Shown: positions 43,681 to 56,761, numbered from the stretch's first letter. The stretch: 64,000 bases of DNA from Eunapius fragilis (GCA_963681505.1 OY811971.1:10039991-10103990), one strand, 5' to 3'. The notes: a model not told the origin generated them from the letters alone. Made by a program: numbers and translations.

Positions 43681-44583
43681 TGTGTGCTGTGTGTGTGTGT
43701 GTGTGTGATGAGTGTGAATGTGTTAGCAAGGTTCAGCTACACACAGGGGCAGAGGTTGTACTCAAGGCTTAGCAGCTCTCCAGGTTGGTGATATCGACAG
43801 ACCATGCACATTAATATTGCTATAAGTAGTGGTGGTCCTAAGTGCCAGGTCTGACCCCCACTTCTCCCTAGCCATCTCCACCAGACCATCTGCACTATTA
43901 GTGCACGATGCATGACAACCATATTAGACATAGGCACATGGTCACATAATTAAATACTTTCATTTTTATAATAGGAACGTAAACCTAACTAGCTAGGGGA
44001 GTTCAGTACTACCATAGATATTAACCAAGCATTTGGAACATTATCGCGACGATGTAAATTTATCGGCGCTTTGAACATGCACATAGGCTGAGCTCTTGAT
44101 CTGTGGCTCCCCAGCCTCCATCTGTTTTTTAGTGCGTACTTTTTTTTTTTGGGGGGGGGGGGGGGGTTTCTATGCAAGAAGCGTTGGCTTCTGGGGGTCT
44201 GGGGGAGCTTAAAGCGCTCTCCCATACATCCTGGCTGGGTGGGAGGGGTGCCCCCCTCCCGGGGCAGCTCCGCCCCACCCCTTGCTACACACCCACCTGT
44301 GTCCCCCCCCCCCCCCCCAAAAAAAAATTCTGGATCTGCCGCTGTTAAGGTATACTGCATGGTATATACCAGGGTCCACTATAATACAACTACCATGCAG
44401 TAGACCCACCCATATTACTTGCCCACTGGTTTGGAGAGTGAGATTGTCCTCCATATTCACAGAAGTTTATGATTAAAAAAATCATCATCGAAACACATGT
44501 AATGCACCATAACACTAATAATTAACAATAGCTAACATGTAAAATGTATTGCAATCCAAAGTACATTGCTATGGCGCTTACTA
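43066..44583. other. Intergenic; GT tract, G/C-rich hAT-end-like stretch
   Basis: No gene recognised. A G-run lies at 43266 and a (GT)n at 43624-43677. The stretch 44150-44345 (GGGGGAGCTTAAAGCGCTC, CAGCTCCGCCCC, CACACCCACC, then TCTGGATCTGCCGC) resembles the 3' end of the hAT element at 33030-33130 with poly-G and poly-C runs on both sides. It is probably a non-autonomous relative or solo end. The neighbouring genes converge on this region. Confidence 0.45.
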
Positions 44584-47500
44584 TCACTTAGAATGTACAT
44601 CATACATTACATCAAGGTCCCAGGCCTGTCTCTCTTTTCCCACTGCACGAAGAGAAGATGACAGATTTTGTATGGTAGGATGTGAGTGGTTGGGTGGTGC
44701 CCAGACCAACCACCTCCTCAGCATGGCTTCATAGAAATCCTCTTCATAGTGCCGTCCAGTTTCATGCGTAATGGTATCTAGCTGATCTGCAGTGAAGCCA
44801 AGTTCCCTACCTATGGCCCTCCATTTATCACTTGCAGATTTGGTAGTCTGAAATATGTTAGTATGATCAACTTTCCTCAGGTTAGCAGATGTACATTTAG
44901 TATCTATATGGAAACATAAAATTATAATATCAATGGATGATACCAAAAAGTCACTAATAGGTTTACCTTCTTTAATCTGAGGTAGTGCAGTAGTCCAATC
45001 GGACACATTTATTGTTTCATTGTTGCAGCCTAAAACGAAGTGGGTGTTATTAACAATTGCATCTCTTAGGTTAATGAAGTCGGCACAAGGCAGAGATAAG
45101 GGAGACACCACTTTGGTATGGTCAGTACATGTGTGGACATGTAAGTACATGTGAGGTGGGTGACGTGACATACATGTATGAGTGTATTATTACACTAACC
45201 TTCCAAATGTGGCACAGTTTGTCCTGCCAGCTCTGACAATAGCTGGGAAGAAGAGGTGACCACAGAAGTAGACACTGCAAGACAAAAGAGAGGTTACCTA
45301 CATGCAGCCACACCTACCAACAGCCTCACCTCCAACAAGGTATGGGAGATATGGTTCTATCTTCATCCATTCTTCAATCACTACACATTTCTTGCCACTC
45401 ATGTCAAGAACAGTCCCATACGCTCCATGAAGGGCCTTCTTTAAAAACGACAGCTCTACCTTAGTGTCATCAGAGTGGTCTGGGATGGCTTCAGGAGGAC
45501 AGGAGATTACCTCTAACACCTCTACATGTGGACAAAACCCCTGATGTGTCTCCTTGATAAATGAAATAACAGAGTGTGCTAATTCTAGGTACTTGGGATG
45601 TTTCCTATCAAGGTAGGATGTGGTCATGGAGATGGACTGAAATGACTCACTCATCTCAACAATGGTGGCCACTCCTGTCTCACTAAGCCACTTCATACCT
45701 CTGCTCCACACATCACAACGACGGTTAAGATGTGAGTGGGTCTGTGCTTGGAGCAAAGCAAACTCAAAGGGCAGTCTACGAAGAAGGACATGAAGAAAGC
45801 GTGGAGTGAAGAACTGATAGGGAGACCTGACTAGCATGGACCAACCAAAACTGTTACATGGAGGAACAGTGGCACTACTTGGCCTATCAACACATACTAG
45901 AACTGGGAAGAAGAGGTAAGGACCAAGGTCTGGGCTGGGTGAGCCTTCAGGTGCCATGTTTGTATCTACTAGGGATAGATCCACTACCTGACATAACTCA
46001 AAGTGAATCATAAACTGAGTGATCATATCAACATTGTACTCTGGAAATGTCTTCTCAAGTACTGCTCTGGATATTATCCCAGTATTGCTAGCTATGTGGG
46101 CATATTCTTTAAGAGAGGGATCTGCAAACAAAGCTCCATTGACCCTCTTTAGGATGGTTTCTTTGTGAAGGACTATCCAGCTATCCAAATGATGTATAGC
46201 TGGAATATAGGAAATCAAACCTTTTTCTGATAAGGTCCATAAATGTGAGATGATGTCAGAGATATCAGGACCAATGAGGTTATCCTTATCAGCCTTAATA
46301 CGTTCATGAAGGTCAGAGAGGGTTATGGCGTCCATATTAGGAGGCAACCTCTCCTTTAGAAAGGCAAGTATCATGTGACACATCATGGAAATAGATGGAC
46401 ACATACTTAAGACCTCCTTGTTTGTTTCATGCAGCAGGCTCATCAACTTATCCATCTCATCCCCGTACATCTTTGTAAGGTTCAGGGATACAACCTTCAC
46501 AAGCTTTTGATGAACAATGGCTGTCTTAGCAACCGACTGTAGATGGCTCAGTTTTTTGGCCCTCTCCTGAAGTGTTAGCAGGTCTCCATGTGTGCCCACT
46601 AAAATCGCTGATGAAGGTTCAGGACACCTATGACACACACCATCCATCATTGCAGACCAGTAGTAGACCTCCTTGGTGATGGCCTCAGAGTCCTTCCTTA
46701 GGTCCTGCAGGAGAAGGAAGATGGCTGGACTGTTGAGGGAGATGGCCTCCAGACATGCAGAGTGGCTGGAGAAGTATTGGTGATGTCCTGCCAGGTCGTA
46801 GATAACCATATTGCTGTAGGGACTGTCAACTTGATGGGGAATGATCCCAGCAGTGAGTGGTTCTATCACATCTTGCTGTCTTAAGACACGCTAAAGATAT
46901 CATGGTTCAAATAATATCATGTAATGAAAAACATTCGTTCTTTTCGATGTAAAAATGCATCAATGAATGAATGAAGCAACGCATCTATATGTATATATGG
47001 GTTATTTAATCATTACTTTTACCCATTTTTACGTGGTTTAAAATACATAACTTAGTGATATTCACAGTAAATGTATAAAATAGCCTATAAGTCCACTGGT
47101 CCCCACTTAAAGCTGAAAGTTTTTAGTTCAGGGGTTCTTGTGACAACGCTGCCTGTTAGCACTTCATTTCAGCCTAGTATAGACCCTCATTTAGAGATGA
47201 AGAATTTGAGTATTCACCCAGAGGCAACCACGACCAAGCAATGATGACATCAGGAGGCTATGTAAAAAGTTCATCTTGAGCCAAGACATACTATTACATT
47301 CCTAATCTTATATATGTACATGTATTCTGAGTACTACATGGCAACCTTGAAAAGCTGTTCTTCAAGGTAAAAAAGATCTACTGTATAAAGTGAATTTGCA
47401 GCATGGTAACATTATATTGAAGGAAAAAGTAACATACATGAAGTAACTAACATACAGTTAGTTTATCGTACTAAACTACACTGAATGACAAATAATGTGC

Positions 47501-50500
47501 ACTTCTTAGGATTTACCAATTGTGAACAATAAAAGCTCAATATGAAGCTACATGTACAAGAGCAAAGAAACACCACATGCAATTACCACCTTATTGCTTC
47601 TGACATATTGTTGCCAAACCTGGTTCCAATCTACATTATAATACATGTCAACAGATGAACAGAGCTATGCAACTAGCAGAATACCTCCAGAACCAAACGC
47701 ATCATTTCAAAATCGATCATCAGAAATATGCAAAGCAAAAGCCACGTTTGGTACAATGAAAAACTCAAACAGAATTAATCGTGTACTTAACATGCTATAC
47801 TCTTCCCTGTATGGATGATTTGTTGGCATCTCTGGGGAAGGGTCAAAATTTCTCAAAGCTGAACCTTGCGAATGTATATCTACAGTTGGCCCTGGCGAAC
47901 GAGTTTGAGCAATAAAAATGTCACAATTACGATGCACAATGGCCTTTACCGCTACAACAGATTGCCTTTCGGTGTTGCATCGGCACCAGTTATGTTCTCG
48001 TTTCAAGTTCAACTGAAGCCGAGCACCTGCACAGGCTGGATCGTGCCACGTCACGTTTGGAAGAGCATGGATTACACTTAAAGCTCTCCAAATGCGTGTT
48101 CAAAGCTCTATCAGTTGTGTACCTGGGGCACCATATCTCGCTGATGGCATCCATCCAGCAGAAGGAAAGAAACATGCTATAGAGGATGCCCCGAAACCTC
48201 AGAACGCTGGGCAGCTGAGATTGTTTGTGGGTCTTCTGAATTATTATGGCTTGCCCAACATGGCTAACATACTCGCTCCACTGTACAGGTTGCTTCAGAT
48301 GGGGGCTCCTTGGTGTTGGGAGGCAGAACGGGATGTGGCGTTCAAGCACTCAAAGCAGCTGTCATCCTCCAGTCTGTTGATTCATTTTAATCCAGAAAAG
48401 GTGTTAATCCTTTTGTGTGATGCTTCATCCTACGGGCTTGGAGCCATGTTGTCCCACCAGCTGAAGGATGGCTCTGAGAGGCCGATCGCATATACGTCCT
48501 GTACCTTAGCATCTGCTGAAGCCAAGTACTATCATGTAGAAAAGGAAGGCCTGGTAATCATTTTTGGAGTTAACCAGTGTCACCAGTACCTTGTGGGCAG
48601 ACGCATCATGATCTACTCCTACTCTGATCATAAACCATTGCGATATCCTATTAGTGAGACATGCCCAGTACCACCGATGGCATCATCAAGAATCCACGGT
48701 GGGCATTGACGATATGAGCTTACAATTATCACATTGTATTTAAGTCTGGTGATGCTCAAGCAAATGCCGATGCTTTTAGTTGATTGCCACTCAGTGAGAA
48801 TACTGAAGATGTGTCTGTTCCTGGGGACACCATATTCATGTTGGAAACTTTCAGTACAGGCAACTCTCCAGTGCTGCCAAAATAAAGTCATGGACAGATA
48901 AAAATCCTATTCTATCCAGTGTCAGAAACATGGTCTTGACTGGATGGCAGGCCCACGATAGCAATGATTCTGGTTCCAATCCAATACATTCTAGAAACTA
49001 CAATAAATAAAATACATGCACTTATATTTTCATCCCTCAAAAAACAAGGTCACACATGTATATGCAAATATAATAGTAGGGCATTGATGACCTCAAATTT
49101 TTCTACACTGCAAAATGTCTTCATGTTAACAGAAGAACTGAGCCAAGCAACATATGTCTTCGTCATTTGAACGTAGTGATTAAGACGTAAACTATGCTCC
49201 CTCCGTACGCTGTGTAGTTTTGATACATGAAATCATGTGAGGGTGTGGTCCCACATAGATAGTGTATGTACGTATGGATTTCCGTACTGAGTCAGTCTAA
49301 GCAATTGCACAAGTGGCTACGTACTTCTTCTTGGACTACTATCTTTCGCCATGGCGGAAGCTGCAAGATGGTCAGGAGGCGATGCGGTCGGTGCAGGAGA
49401 AGACGTCCCAGAAACGCACCAGATCTAGTGGTTGCCGAGACCCTTACACTGTTAAAAGGAAGGGGAATGAAAATCAGTTGCATTTTAATCAAGATGTCGA
49501 AGACACATTTGCTGACGTGTCCGTCGGGTTGAAAAAAGTGAATCCTGACGATCTGGGTGGAAGGGGCAAGCTATGGCTGCAGAAAGCAATGAGCACTGCC
49601 GAGTAAAGGTATGTCATTAATAGCTCGCAGGCAGAAGCTGTTAAAACTGGCCAATCGCTCCGAATGGGACATGCAGAGCTGCTTGCTGGAAGGAAAGTTG
49701 CTCAGAAGCAACAAAGGGCTTGGTCGGGGCCACAGTTAAGGGAGAGGTGTCAGCAGTGCATTGCAGCTCGTGAGGAAAGGGCAGTTACAGCGGCTGTTGG
49801 CTCCTCCTGCAGCGAGGCTACATTTGAGGGGCACAGCCGTGTCAACCTTATCATGCTTCACATGTGGGGAGCCAGGGCACATGAGGAGAGTGCCCAAAGT
49901 GGTCCACATCAACCATAGACTCAGTGTATCTTCCAATTTGGGCAAGTTAAACTTGTGTAGTGAGAAAGGTATAGCAGCCACGTGTACAAACACGTGCATT
50001 GGTGCTAATACGGGTGCTAGTGGGGAATGCATCGCATGTCCAGGTGTGGAGAGAAGGTGAGATGCATGAAGAATTGGATTTTGGATGCCGTTTCAGGTAC
50101 GCATGGAGTTTCACCTGCCCTGAATCAATACAGTTAAGGGTAGTTTAAGGGAGTGTGTAAAAGTTTGGAGGGAGGAATTGTGTGCTCCGCCGTGGGTCTT
50201 AGATTCTGTCACGAATGGCTATGTTCTACCTCCATTGATGGAGTCAACAGTTTAAACACGACCCAACCAACAATTAGCACTAGATGAAGTCGAGTTTGTG
50301 GATACAGCAGTTTCAGAATTGTTGGGAGAAGGTCACATTGAGAAGGTAGATGGTACCTCTAGAGTTTGCAGTCCTTTGTCAGTGGTGTGCAATGGGCTGG
50401 GCAAAAAGAGGTTAGTACATGTAGTTCCCCTGCGGCATGTAAACCAGTGCCTGTGAAAGCAGAAATAGAAGTACGAATTGCATTGATGCCGTTTAATCCA

Positions 50501-53500
50501 GGTGAGTGGATGGATGTTTCCATTTGACCTTAAGGCTGGTTATCATCTAATTGAGATTGTGTCACATATTTGGGTTTTGCATGATGGTCTGATCATTACG
50601 TGTTCACTGTCTTGCCATTGGGTTTGTCACCTGCACCTTATGCATTTACTAAAATAATGCATCCATTAGTGCGTTGGTGGCTCAGTAAAGGTATACGAAT
50701 AGTTGTGTACTGGCATTTGTGAGTAGAAAGTGAGAAGCAGGCACGGAAGACCAGTGGCCTGGTGCAAGGTTCCCTTCTCGTCAGGCAGGTTTTGTAGCAA
50801 TTAAATGAGGAAAAATCATTCTGGTCACCTTCACAGAAGGTGCAGTGGCTAGGCTTCAATGTGGACCTCATAGTTGGTTTCATCACAGTGCCTGATAAGA
50901 AAACTATTGCATTACAAAACTTACTTTAGTTGTTTGTAGGAAAGAAATGTATTAAGGTTAAACAATTAGCCAGGCTGGTTGGAAAGATTTTATATCAATG
51001 AATCTTGCCTTTGGCCCAGTGGCCAGCTGATGACTAGAGGTTAGTATGTGTTGCTTCAAACCAGGTTTGCATGGTGTGATGGGTTGCAGCCAACTCCGGA
51101 AGCTGAGCTTGAGCTTACGTTTTGTGCAGAATCCTTTGTTTGTTATAATGCACAGCCTATCTGGAGCAGTTCTGGTGCGACCGTGATGTATTTTCAGATG
51201 CTAGTGATGTGGGGTATGGTGGGTACACTGTAGAGCATGGTACCGCGCATGGGACTGGTTGCCTGAAGAGGTCCAGCAAAGCTCAACATGGCGGGAGTTA
51301 GTGGCAGTGCATAGAGTGCTTGAGGCAATAGAAAACAGGCTACGGAATTGCAGGGCACACTGGTTTACTGACAATCATAATGTTGCATGTTTGTTGCTAG
51401 TCGAAAGGAGCATTTGCAATTAGAAGGGCTAAAAGTATTTAGCTTGTGTGTCAGTCATGGTACTCATCTTGAGCCTGAATAGACCTCCCGTAAGGAAAAT
51501 AAATTGGCATATAACGTCAGTCGCATAGTCGATTCAGATGATTGGCAGTTGGAACCTACACGTTTTGCCTGGTTAGATTTGTTTGAGGACCTCACACGCT
51601 CAGCATAATGCACAACTACCAGGATACAACTCACGTTTTGCTTGTAAGAATGCAGAAGCAGTAGATGCATTTACGGTTGATTGGTCTGGTGAGAACAATT
51701 GGTGGTGCCCACTGCCGGTGCCAATTCCTAGGCATGCTGATGCATGCAGGGCCCAAGGTACCATGCTAGTGCCGGCATGGAAGTCAGCCCCCCTTTGGCC
51801 TATGTTGTGCCGTGATGGTCTGATTTTGTAGTAGACGTCCTATCGTTGCCTTTGACATTTAACCATGCTTCATCCTCAGGCAAGGCAGGATCAGTTATAT
51901 TCAACGGAGCATTCCCTAATTCAGCGGTATTGGCCCTTAAGCTGGAGCTTTGAGTTGGCCTGTTGTCAACCAGAGATGCTGACTGCTGTGTGTCTGTTGC
52001 CTTGTTGGCCAAAAATTTTTTTTCTCCACAGGCATCTGTTCTGCTGGAGTCTGGCCGATACTGAGTAACCTGGAAGACCCAGAGCTTCGACGTCTTGTTG
52101 CGGGTCTACCAGCAATCGATTTAAGAAGTCAGGCAGATGGAACTACAAGGAAGTATCTTGGGGCATATCAGCGATGGAAGCGTTGGGCAGATGCAAGGCA
52201 AAGAGTGCCAGGTTTTCCCATACAAGAGATCCACTTAGCACTGTACCTATGAGTCAGCTGGGTCGAAAGGCTGCAATTGAAGAGGCATTGCATGCCCTGG
52301 CTTGGATGCATCGTGTGGCTGGTCACCCACCTGTGAGGGAGTCACCACTGGTCCAGGAGACAGCTCAGGGTTTGAGGCAGTTGTTGGCAAAGCAAAAAAG
52401 CATAAGGAAGGAGCCCATTACGATTGAGATGTTAAAAATCATGGTGGAGCTAGTTGGACTAACACCATCGCTGACAGAGGTCAGACTGTAGGCAGTTTGC
52501 CTGTTGGTCTTCACAGGGTTTATGCATTGTGAGGAGCTGGTAAAGTTGCAATGTAAGGACATTCTGTTTAATGATGAGGGCATGGTGGTAAATATATGTT
52601 CTAGCAAGAAAGACCAGTTGAGGGAAGGTGCTAGTTTGGTTATTGCTCGTTCGGGAGCATTGAGATGTATAGTTGACATGATGCAGAGGTATTGCAGTAT
52701 GGCTAAGATTGACCTCACTTCAGGCACTAAGCTATTTAGGGGTATTGTGAGTGCTAAGGAGAGAGCAGCAATCATCTTAACATACTAGCTGATGAAGTTC
52801 CTGGGGGATCTCATTCTGAGCCAGGAGAACCAGAGACTATTAAACGTAAAACTTCATGGGTCTGGCAAGCGTTTGCCTATCTCCCTCCTTGTGATGATAA
52901 ACAGAAGGCTGAAAAACCTTGGTACAAAACCTCGGTACAAATGTCTGCTCTCCTTAGCTCGGTACAAATGTCTGCTCTCCATGGTGCAAAATGTGACAGT
53001 GTATTGGTTTATTGTGGAGGTACAACTAATATGGCAACCCATCTGCATAGCAAAGATGTCCTTGAGCATGATATGACAAACACATTGAAAGTATACATTG
53101 ACAAAAATACACTTCTTATGGGGGAACATGGCAAAATGGACACCAGAGAGGCGACACTTACTGTGTCTGAAGATTGCATACTGGCTTGTTAAGCGAAACC
53201 GCCCTTTAACCTTAGTAGAGCATGGCACAGAACTATTCCTCGAACTTAGTGTTGGACGCTTTGACGGTTGCAGTCACCATGAGATCCAGAAGCACTTGCT
53301 GCAGATGGTTGCTGTTGGTACAAATTTTTTAAAGCAGCAGATACATGTAGGTGATTTGATGCAAGCGTTTGTGTTCCTCCCCTGGTGTGTATATCTTGTT
53401 CAGTTTCCTTGACAGAAAGCAGATGAGACAGTCTCTGAAGGCTGCAGTCTGGAACTATTTCATTGTATTTTATTCTAAGCGGTTGGTATGTGGCTGTTGG

Positions 53501-56500
53501 TGTATATTGTTGGCCGTCTATTTGAGCAAATATTTGAGTAGCCATGTGCACTAGCAAGACTGGCACAATCTGTGATATGAAGTCATCAGAGTTTTCGAAG
53601 GGGTGAGGAGGGAGAAGCAGAATACCTCCAGAACCAAACACATGCATTTCAAGATCTATCATCAGAAGTGTGCAAAGCGGTGTGACATTAGTGGACAGAA
53701 AAGAGTATTGAAGACTTCAGGTTGATACTGGCCAATTGGCTACTATCGTGGGATAGGCAACAATGCTCCATTGTCTGTGCATACCAGCTTCCCTTAATTG
53801 AGATGGTACTTGTGCTATGGATGGTGCTGCTTGTGTGATGGCTGGTGGTGCTGTTAGTACTATGATTGGTGGTGCTGCTGGTGCTATGGCTGGTGGTACT
53901 GGTGCTATGGCTGGAAGTGCCGGTGCTAAGGTAGGTGCTGCAGATGTTATGGTGATGCTGCTGGTGCTGGTGCTACAGCTGGTGCTGGTGAGACTGTAGC
54001 CTCAGCCTTGTGAGTACCTCTCTACTATGGTGGCAGAACAGATGTTTTGATCCAGGGTGTCATCACCCGTCTAATCAGCAAGTACTTCTGTAGAGCAGCA
54101 TATTCTCTTCATCGATAGCAGATTTGGAGTGGGTTTCTGTGTACTGGACCTGAATACCCGTGATGTGGTGATAGAATGATACTGCTGATAGATGCAAATA
54201 GTCAGTAGGTTTCCCATGGGACCTGCTGGGGCTGAGAAGTGAGATGGTGGCTGCGGACAACAGCTCCCAAAGCAGACCCAGGTTTGCCAGTTAGTCGCCG
54301 TGGGGTGACTAGAAAGCCTGCCAGCTACTACCACAGGTGCAGGCACCAAGCAGGTATATGTACAGAGGATGTGGCCCTCCCTTGTCCTCTGGCAGGGACA
54401 GGAACTGCACCTGTTAATCTCTATCATGACTCCTAGGTAAGTGACGTGGGCAGAGGGTCCCTCCTGCTTTTTGAAAACCACCGGGATATGCCCTGTCCAA
54501 CATATATGGTCAGGTTTGAAAGGATGGGTGGCTCTGGAAAGGTACAATGGTGAAAGCTACATGTATGACTGCGAGGTGCTGCTGGTGCACCTGTGCTATG
54601 GCTGGTGGTTCTGAATAACCCATGATGTGGTGATGTAATGATACTGCTGATAGATGCAAATAGTAAGTTTCCCATGGGACCTGCTAGGGCTGAGAAGTGA
54701 GATGGTGGCAGCTCTCAAAGCAGACCCAAGTTTGCCAGTTAGTCGCCGTGGGGTGACCAGAAAGCCTGCCAGCTATTACCACATGTGCTGGCACCAGGCA
54801 GGTATATGTAGTTTCCCTGCCAGAGGATGTGGCCCAGCCTGTCCTCTGGCAAGGACAGGAACTGCATCTGTTAATCAAATATCATGACTCCTAGGTTAGT
54901 TTTGTGGGTAGAGGGTCCCTCCTGCTTTTTGAAAACCACCAGGATATGCCCAGTCCAACATACATGGTCAGGTTTGAAAGGATGGGTGGTTCTGGAAAGG
55001 TACAATGGTGAAAGCTGTGTCTGCAAGGTGCTGCTGGTGCACCTGCTGCTATGGCTGGTGGTTCTACTGGTGCTAAACATGTAACAAATGGTGCTACTAC
55101 TGGTGCTGGTAGGCCCTGCTTCGATGCTTGCACTTCATGCTGTGGCAGGAGCCCCAACATGTGACCGAAGTGACCTGGAGGGTGTGGCCTGAACGTTGGC
55201 TGTGGCAATGAGATGGCTGTAGGACAAGATTCAGGTGTGGGCAGCCAGCAAATTGTCAATATGCTGTTGATGTGGTGGTGGATTGGACGGATAAGTGTGT
55301 GGTGCATTTGTGTCTAGCGTCCGTCACTGTGGTGGGTGCTGGGTGTCCTGACGTACATGTACTGAGGACATGAGGAAAAACCGATGCTTGGGAGGGGTGG
55401 GTTTATTGCTGGGCTCAGCAAGGGCCTCTTGATCCTGCAGGTGCTGGACTGTAGTAAGATCAGGCGGCTGTGACATTGGCATGGCAACATGGCAGCAACA
55501 CAGCGCTTGGCCATTAGACTCATCCAGTTCTTGCAACTGTTGAGATGTTTCTGGTGGTTGGGTGCTGTAAGTACATGTACATGTACATGTGTATAAGAGT
55601 GCAATTCCTGTCCTAGTCATTAATTTTTTCTATCAACCAACAGCAGTGTGAAATCATCTACACATCCGATTTGGTGTGTTTTAAAGCAGATGGCCTCTAG
55701 ATGTAAATACTCTTTTTAGAATGCATGGTAGACCCATAGTGATACACATGTATTCAATGACCAAACATAAATGTTGTTAGAAATGCAAAAATGATATAAA
55801 CCTATGTATACAAGTAATAAAAACTTTCTCTTTACGAGAAGGTTGGTGGCATATAGGAATCAAAGGTAATGGTGGTGTTAAAAGCAAGGGAACAAGGCTT
55901 CTGATTGAAAGGAAGAAAGAAATAGACCTATAATAGCACACACAGTTAAATGTTTGAAATGGAAAAATGAAATAAACCTATGCATAAAGAACACTATGTA
56001 TGAAACATAGGCCTACATCAAGTCGTAAGATAATTTCCCCATCAACCAAACATTACCTATTCTACTGAAACCTCCATTCACCAACACACCATAGTGAAAT
56101 GTTGGTGATCATTTACATGTATTACACAAAACAGAAAGCTTGATCTCTAATCTAAAGTCAGCAGCCACATGTGACCACATGACACATCAAATACACACAC
56201 GTGATTACTTCTCACCTTTACAAGGCGACTTGCCGTTGGCTTTGAAAGGTTGATAATGGCCTTTGAATACAGAACAAGAAACACAATTGGGAAACCAACA
56301 TGTAGACTACATGTAGAGCATTATTATGATATTACCCGCAATAACGAAGCTATGTAATAATATGTAATATATAATTATAATGCAATACCCACAACAAAGC
56401 TGTACATGTATAAAGTGTATGCTATGCTCATACAACAACCACCCCAGGGTAGCCCATAGGCTGTACATTTAATTCAGCTCACCTGGGACAGTGTACTCTT

Positions 56501-56761
56501 CCCAGCTCCTGAGTGTCCAAATAACACAACCTTTCCATATGAATCAGCAGGGAAGTCACTGCAGGTTTTCATCATCTGCTTGAACACACCAAGAGATCTA
56601 TACCCAGCCTCCATCATGGCTGTACGTCCTTTATTGTTCTTGATGTTGACATCAATACCAGGATGGGACAGGAGTGCTCTTACACATTTGACCCTACTCT
56701 CCTTGGTATGCTGATTATATTCACGATCACTGGCAGCCACATGTAGAGCAGTATCTCCATC
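44584..56761 (-). CDS. Ankyrin-Roc-COR-Death domain protein (ROCO family), 3' part of gene
   Basis: Minus-strand exons: 56761-56483 (93 codons), 46890-45330 (520 codons plus one base), 45274-45200, 45029-44967 and 44903-44584 with TGA. All join in phase. The first gives ankyrin repeat sequence (GDTALHVAASDRE, HPGIDVNIKNNKGRTAMMEA), then the P-loop VVLFGHSGAGKSTLSQ. The long exon completes the Roc GTPase (TAGIIPH, VIYDLAGHHQYF as the DxxG box, ILVGTHGDLL as the Roc-type THxD box) and contains the COR region. The last exon carries a Death domain (DKWRAIGRELGFTADQLDTITHE). This ANK-GTPase-COR-Death layout is that of DAPK-like/ROCO signalling proteins without a kinase. A cytoplasmic switch feeding Death-domain partners is inferred. 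The frame is intact. Exons upstream of 56761 were not found within the window. Confidence 0.85.
46891..47674. other. Start of the 9.6-kb ROCO intron, nothing recognised
   Basis: AT-rich intron sequence following the acceptor TATCTTTAG of the long exon (minus strand). No element ends seen. Confidence 0.5.
47675..47739 (+). repeat. Direct repeat, partner at 53616-53680
   Basis: CAGAATACCTCCAGAACCAA, then ATTTCAA, ATC and ATCATCAGAA in the same order. At 53616 the frame AEYLQNQTHAFQDLSSEVCK stays open, suggesting a shared Gag-like source. Confidence 0.65.
47790..48960 (+). pseudogene. Ty3/gypsy-type Pol fragment (RT, RNase H)
   Basis: Reading with a few shifts: MDDLLASLGKGQNFSKLNLA (about 47810), GLYRYNRLPFGVASAP (47945), RLEEHGLHLKLSKCVF (about 48045), YLGHHIS, then the connection and RNase H region 48092-48709 (LLNYYG, LCDASSYGLGAMLSHQL, SDHKPL). 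Frames beyond it give IVYKSGDAQANADAFS to about 48960. The catalytic YxDD block between VASAP and the LEEHGL segment is deleted. No LTRs recognised. It lies in sense orientation on the plus strand, opposite to the host gene. Confidence 0.8.
49350..52790 (+). pseudogene. DIRS-type tyrosine-recombinase retrotransposon, degenerate
   Basis: Gag-like part 49350-50060 with a zinc knuckle CFTCGEPGHMRR whose last Cys is replaced by Val. RT and RNase H follow at 50280-51600 in broken frames (MFPFDLKAGYHLIEI, VQWLGFNVDLIVG, VPDKKTIALQ, WRELVAVHRVLEAIENRLRN, WFTDN). A linker follows with CKNAEAVDAFTVDWSGENNW (51650). The tyrosine recombinase lies at 52080-52790 (LRQLLAKQKS, FTGFMHCEELVKLQCKDI, SSKKDQLREG, LFRGIV). 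The recombinase ends before the HxLR...Y catalytic part. Order RT-RNase H-YR is that of DIRS/Ngaro elements. Many stops; not active. Confidence 0.8.
52800..53240 (+). pseudogene. BED-finger hAT transposase fragment
   Basis: Plus-strand frames read IKRKTSWVWQAFAYLPP, AKCDSVLVYCGGTTNMATHLH, then AYWLVKRNRPLTLVEH. The first two are a BED zinc finger and the last is the segment that follows in ZBED-like hAT proteins. The rest of the transposase is missing. A 24-base repeat (GGTACAAATGTCTGCTCTCC twice at 52935-52982) disrupts the finger. Confidence 0.65.
53241..53615. other. No gene recognised
   Basis: Frames at 53246-53662 on the minus strand show no domain. Confidence 0.35.
53616..53680 (+). 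repeat. Direct repeat, partner of 47675-47739
   Basis: See the partner; the pair brackets the Ty3, DIRS and BED-hAT remains (5.9 kb). Confidence 0.65.
53817..53999 (+). repeat. Minisatellite (GGTGCTATGGCTGGT)n
   Basis: Twelve- to fifteen-base units built on GGTGCTATGGCTGGTGGT, diverging to GGTGCTGCTGGTGCT. Both strands give low-complexity Ala/Gly or Ala/Pro frames. Confidence 0.75.
54147..55066 (+). repeat. Tandem duplication of a 460-base unit
   Basis: Unit 1 54147-54607, unit 2 54608-55066, similar throughout (ATGATACTGCTGATAGATGC, GCCAGTTAGTCGCCGTGGGG, GGTTTGAAAGGATGGGTGG). The minus-strand frame HPFKPDHICWTGHIPVVFKK is partly kept in both. I cannot assign it. Confidence 0.75.
55067..55809. 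other. No gene recognised
   Basis: Part of the ROCO intron. Tail of the minisatellite-like GGTGCT repeats up to about 55120, then unassigned sequence. Confidence 0.4.
55810..55945 (+). mobile_element. Palindromic-element family, single arm
   Basis: ACAAGTAATAAAAACTTTCTC, GAGAAGGTTGGTGGCATATAGG and AATGGTGGTGTTAAAAGCAAGG correspond to one arm of 17674-17967. The opposite arm is not found. Confidence 0.6.
55946..56482. other. End of ROCO intron, nothing recognised
   Basis: AT-rich; the donor GTGAGC of the P-loop exon is at 56482-56477. Confidence 0.45.
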
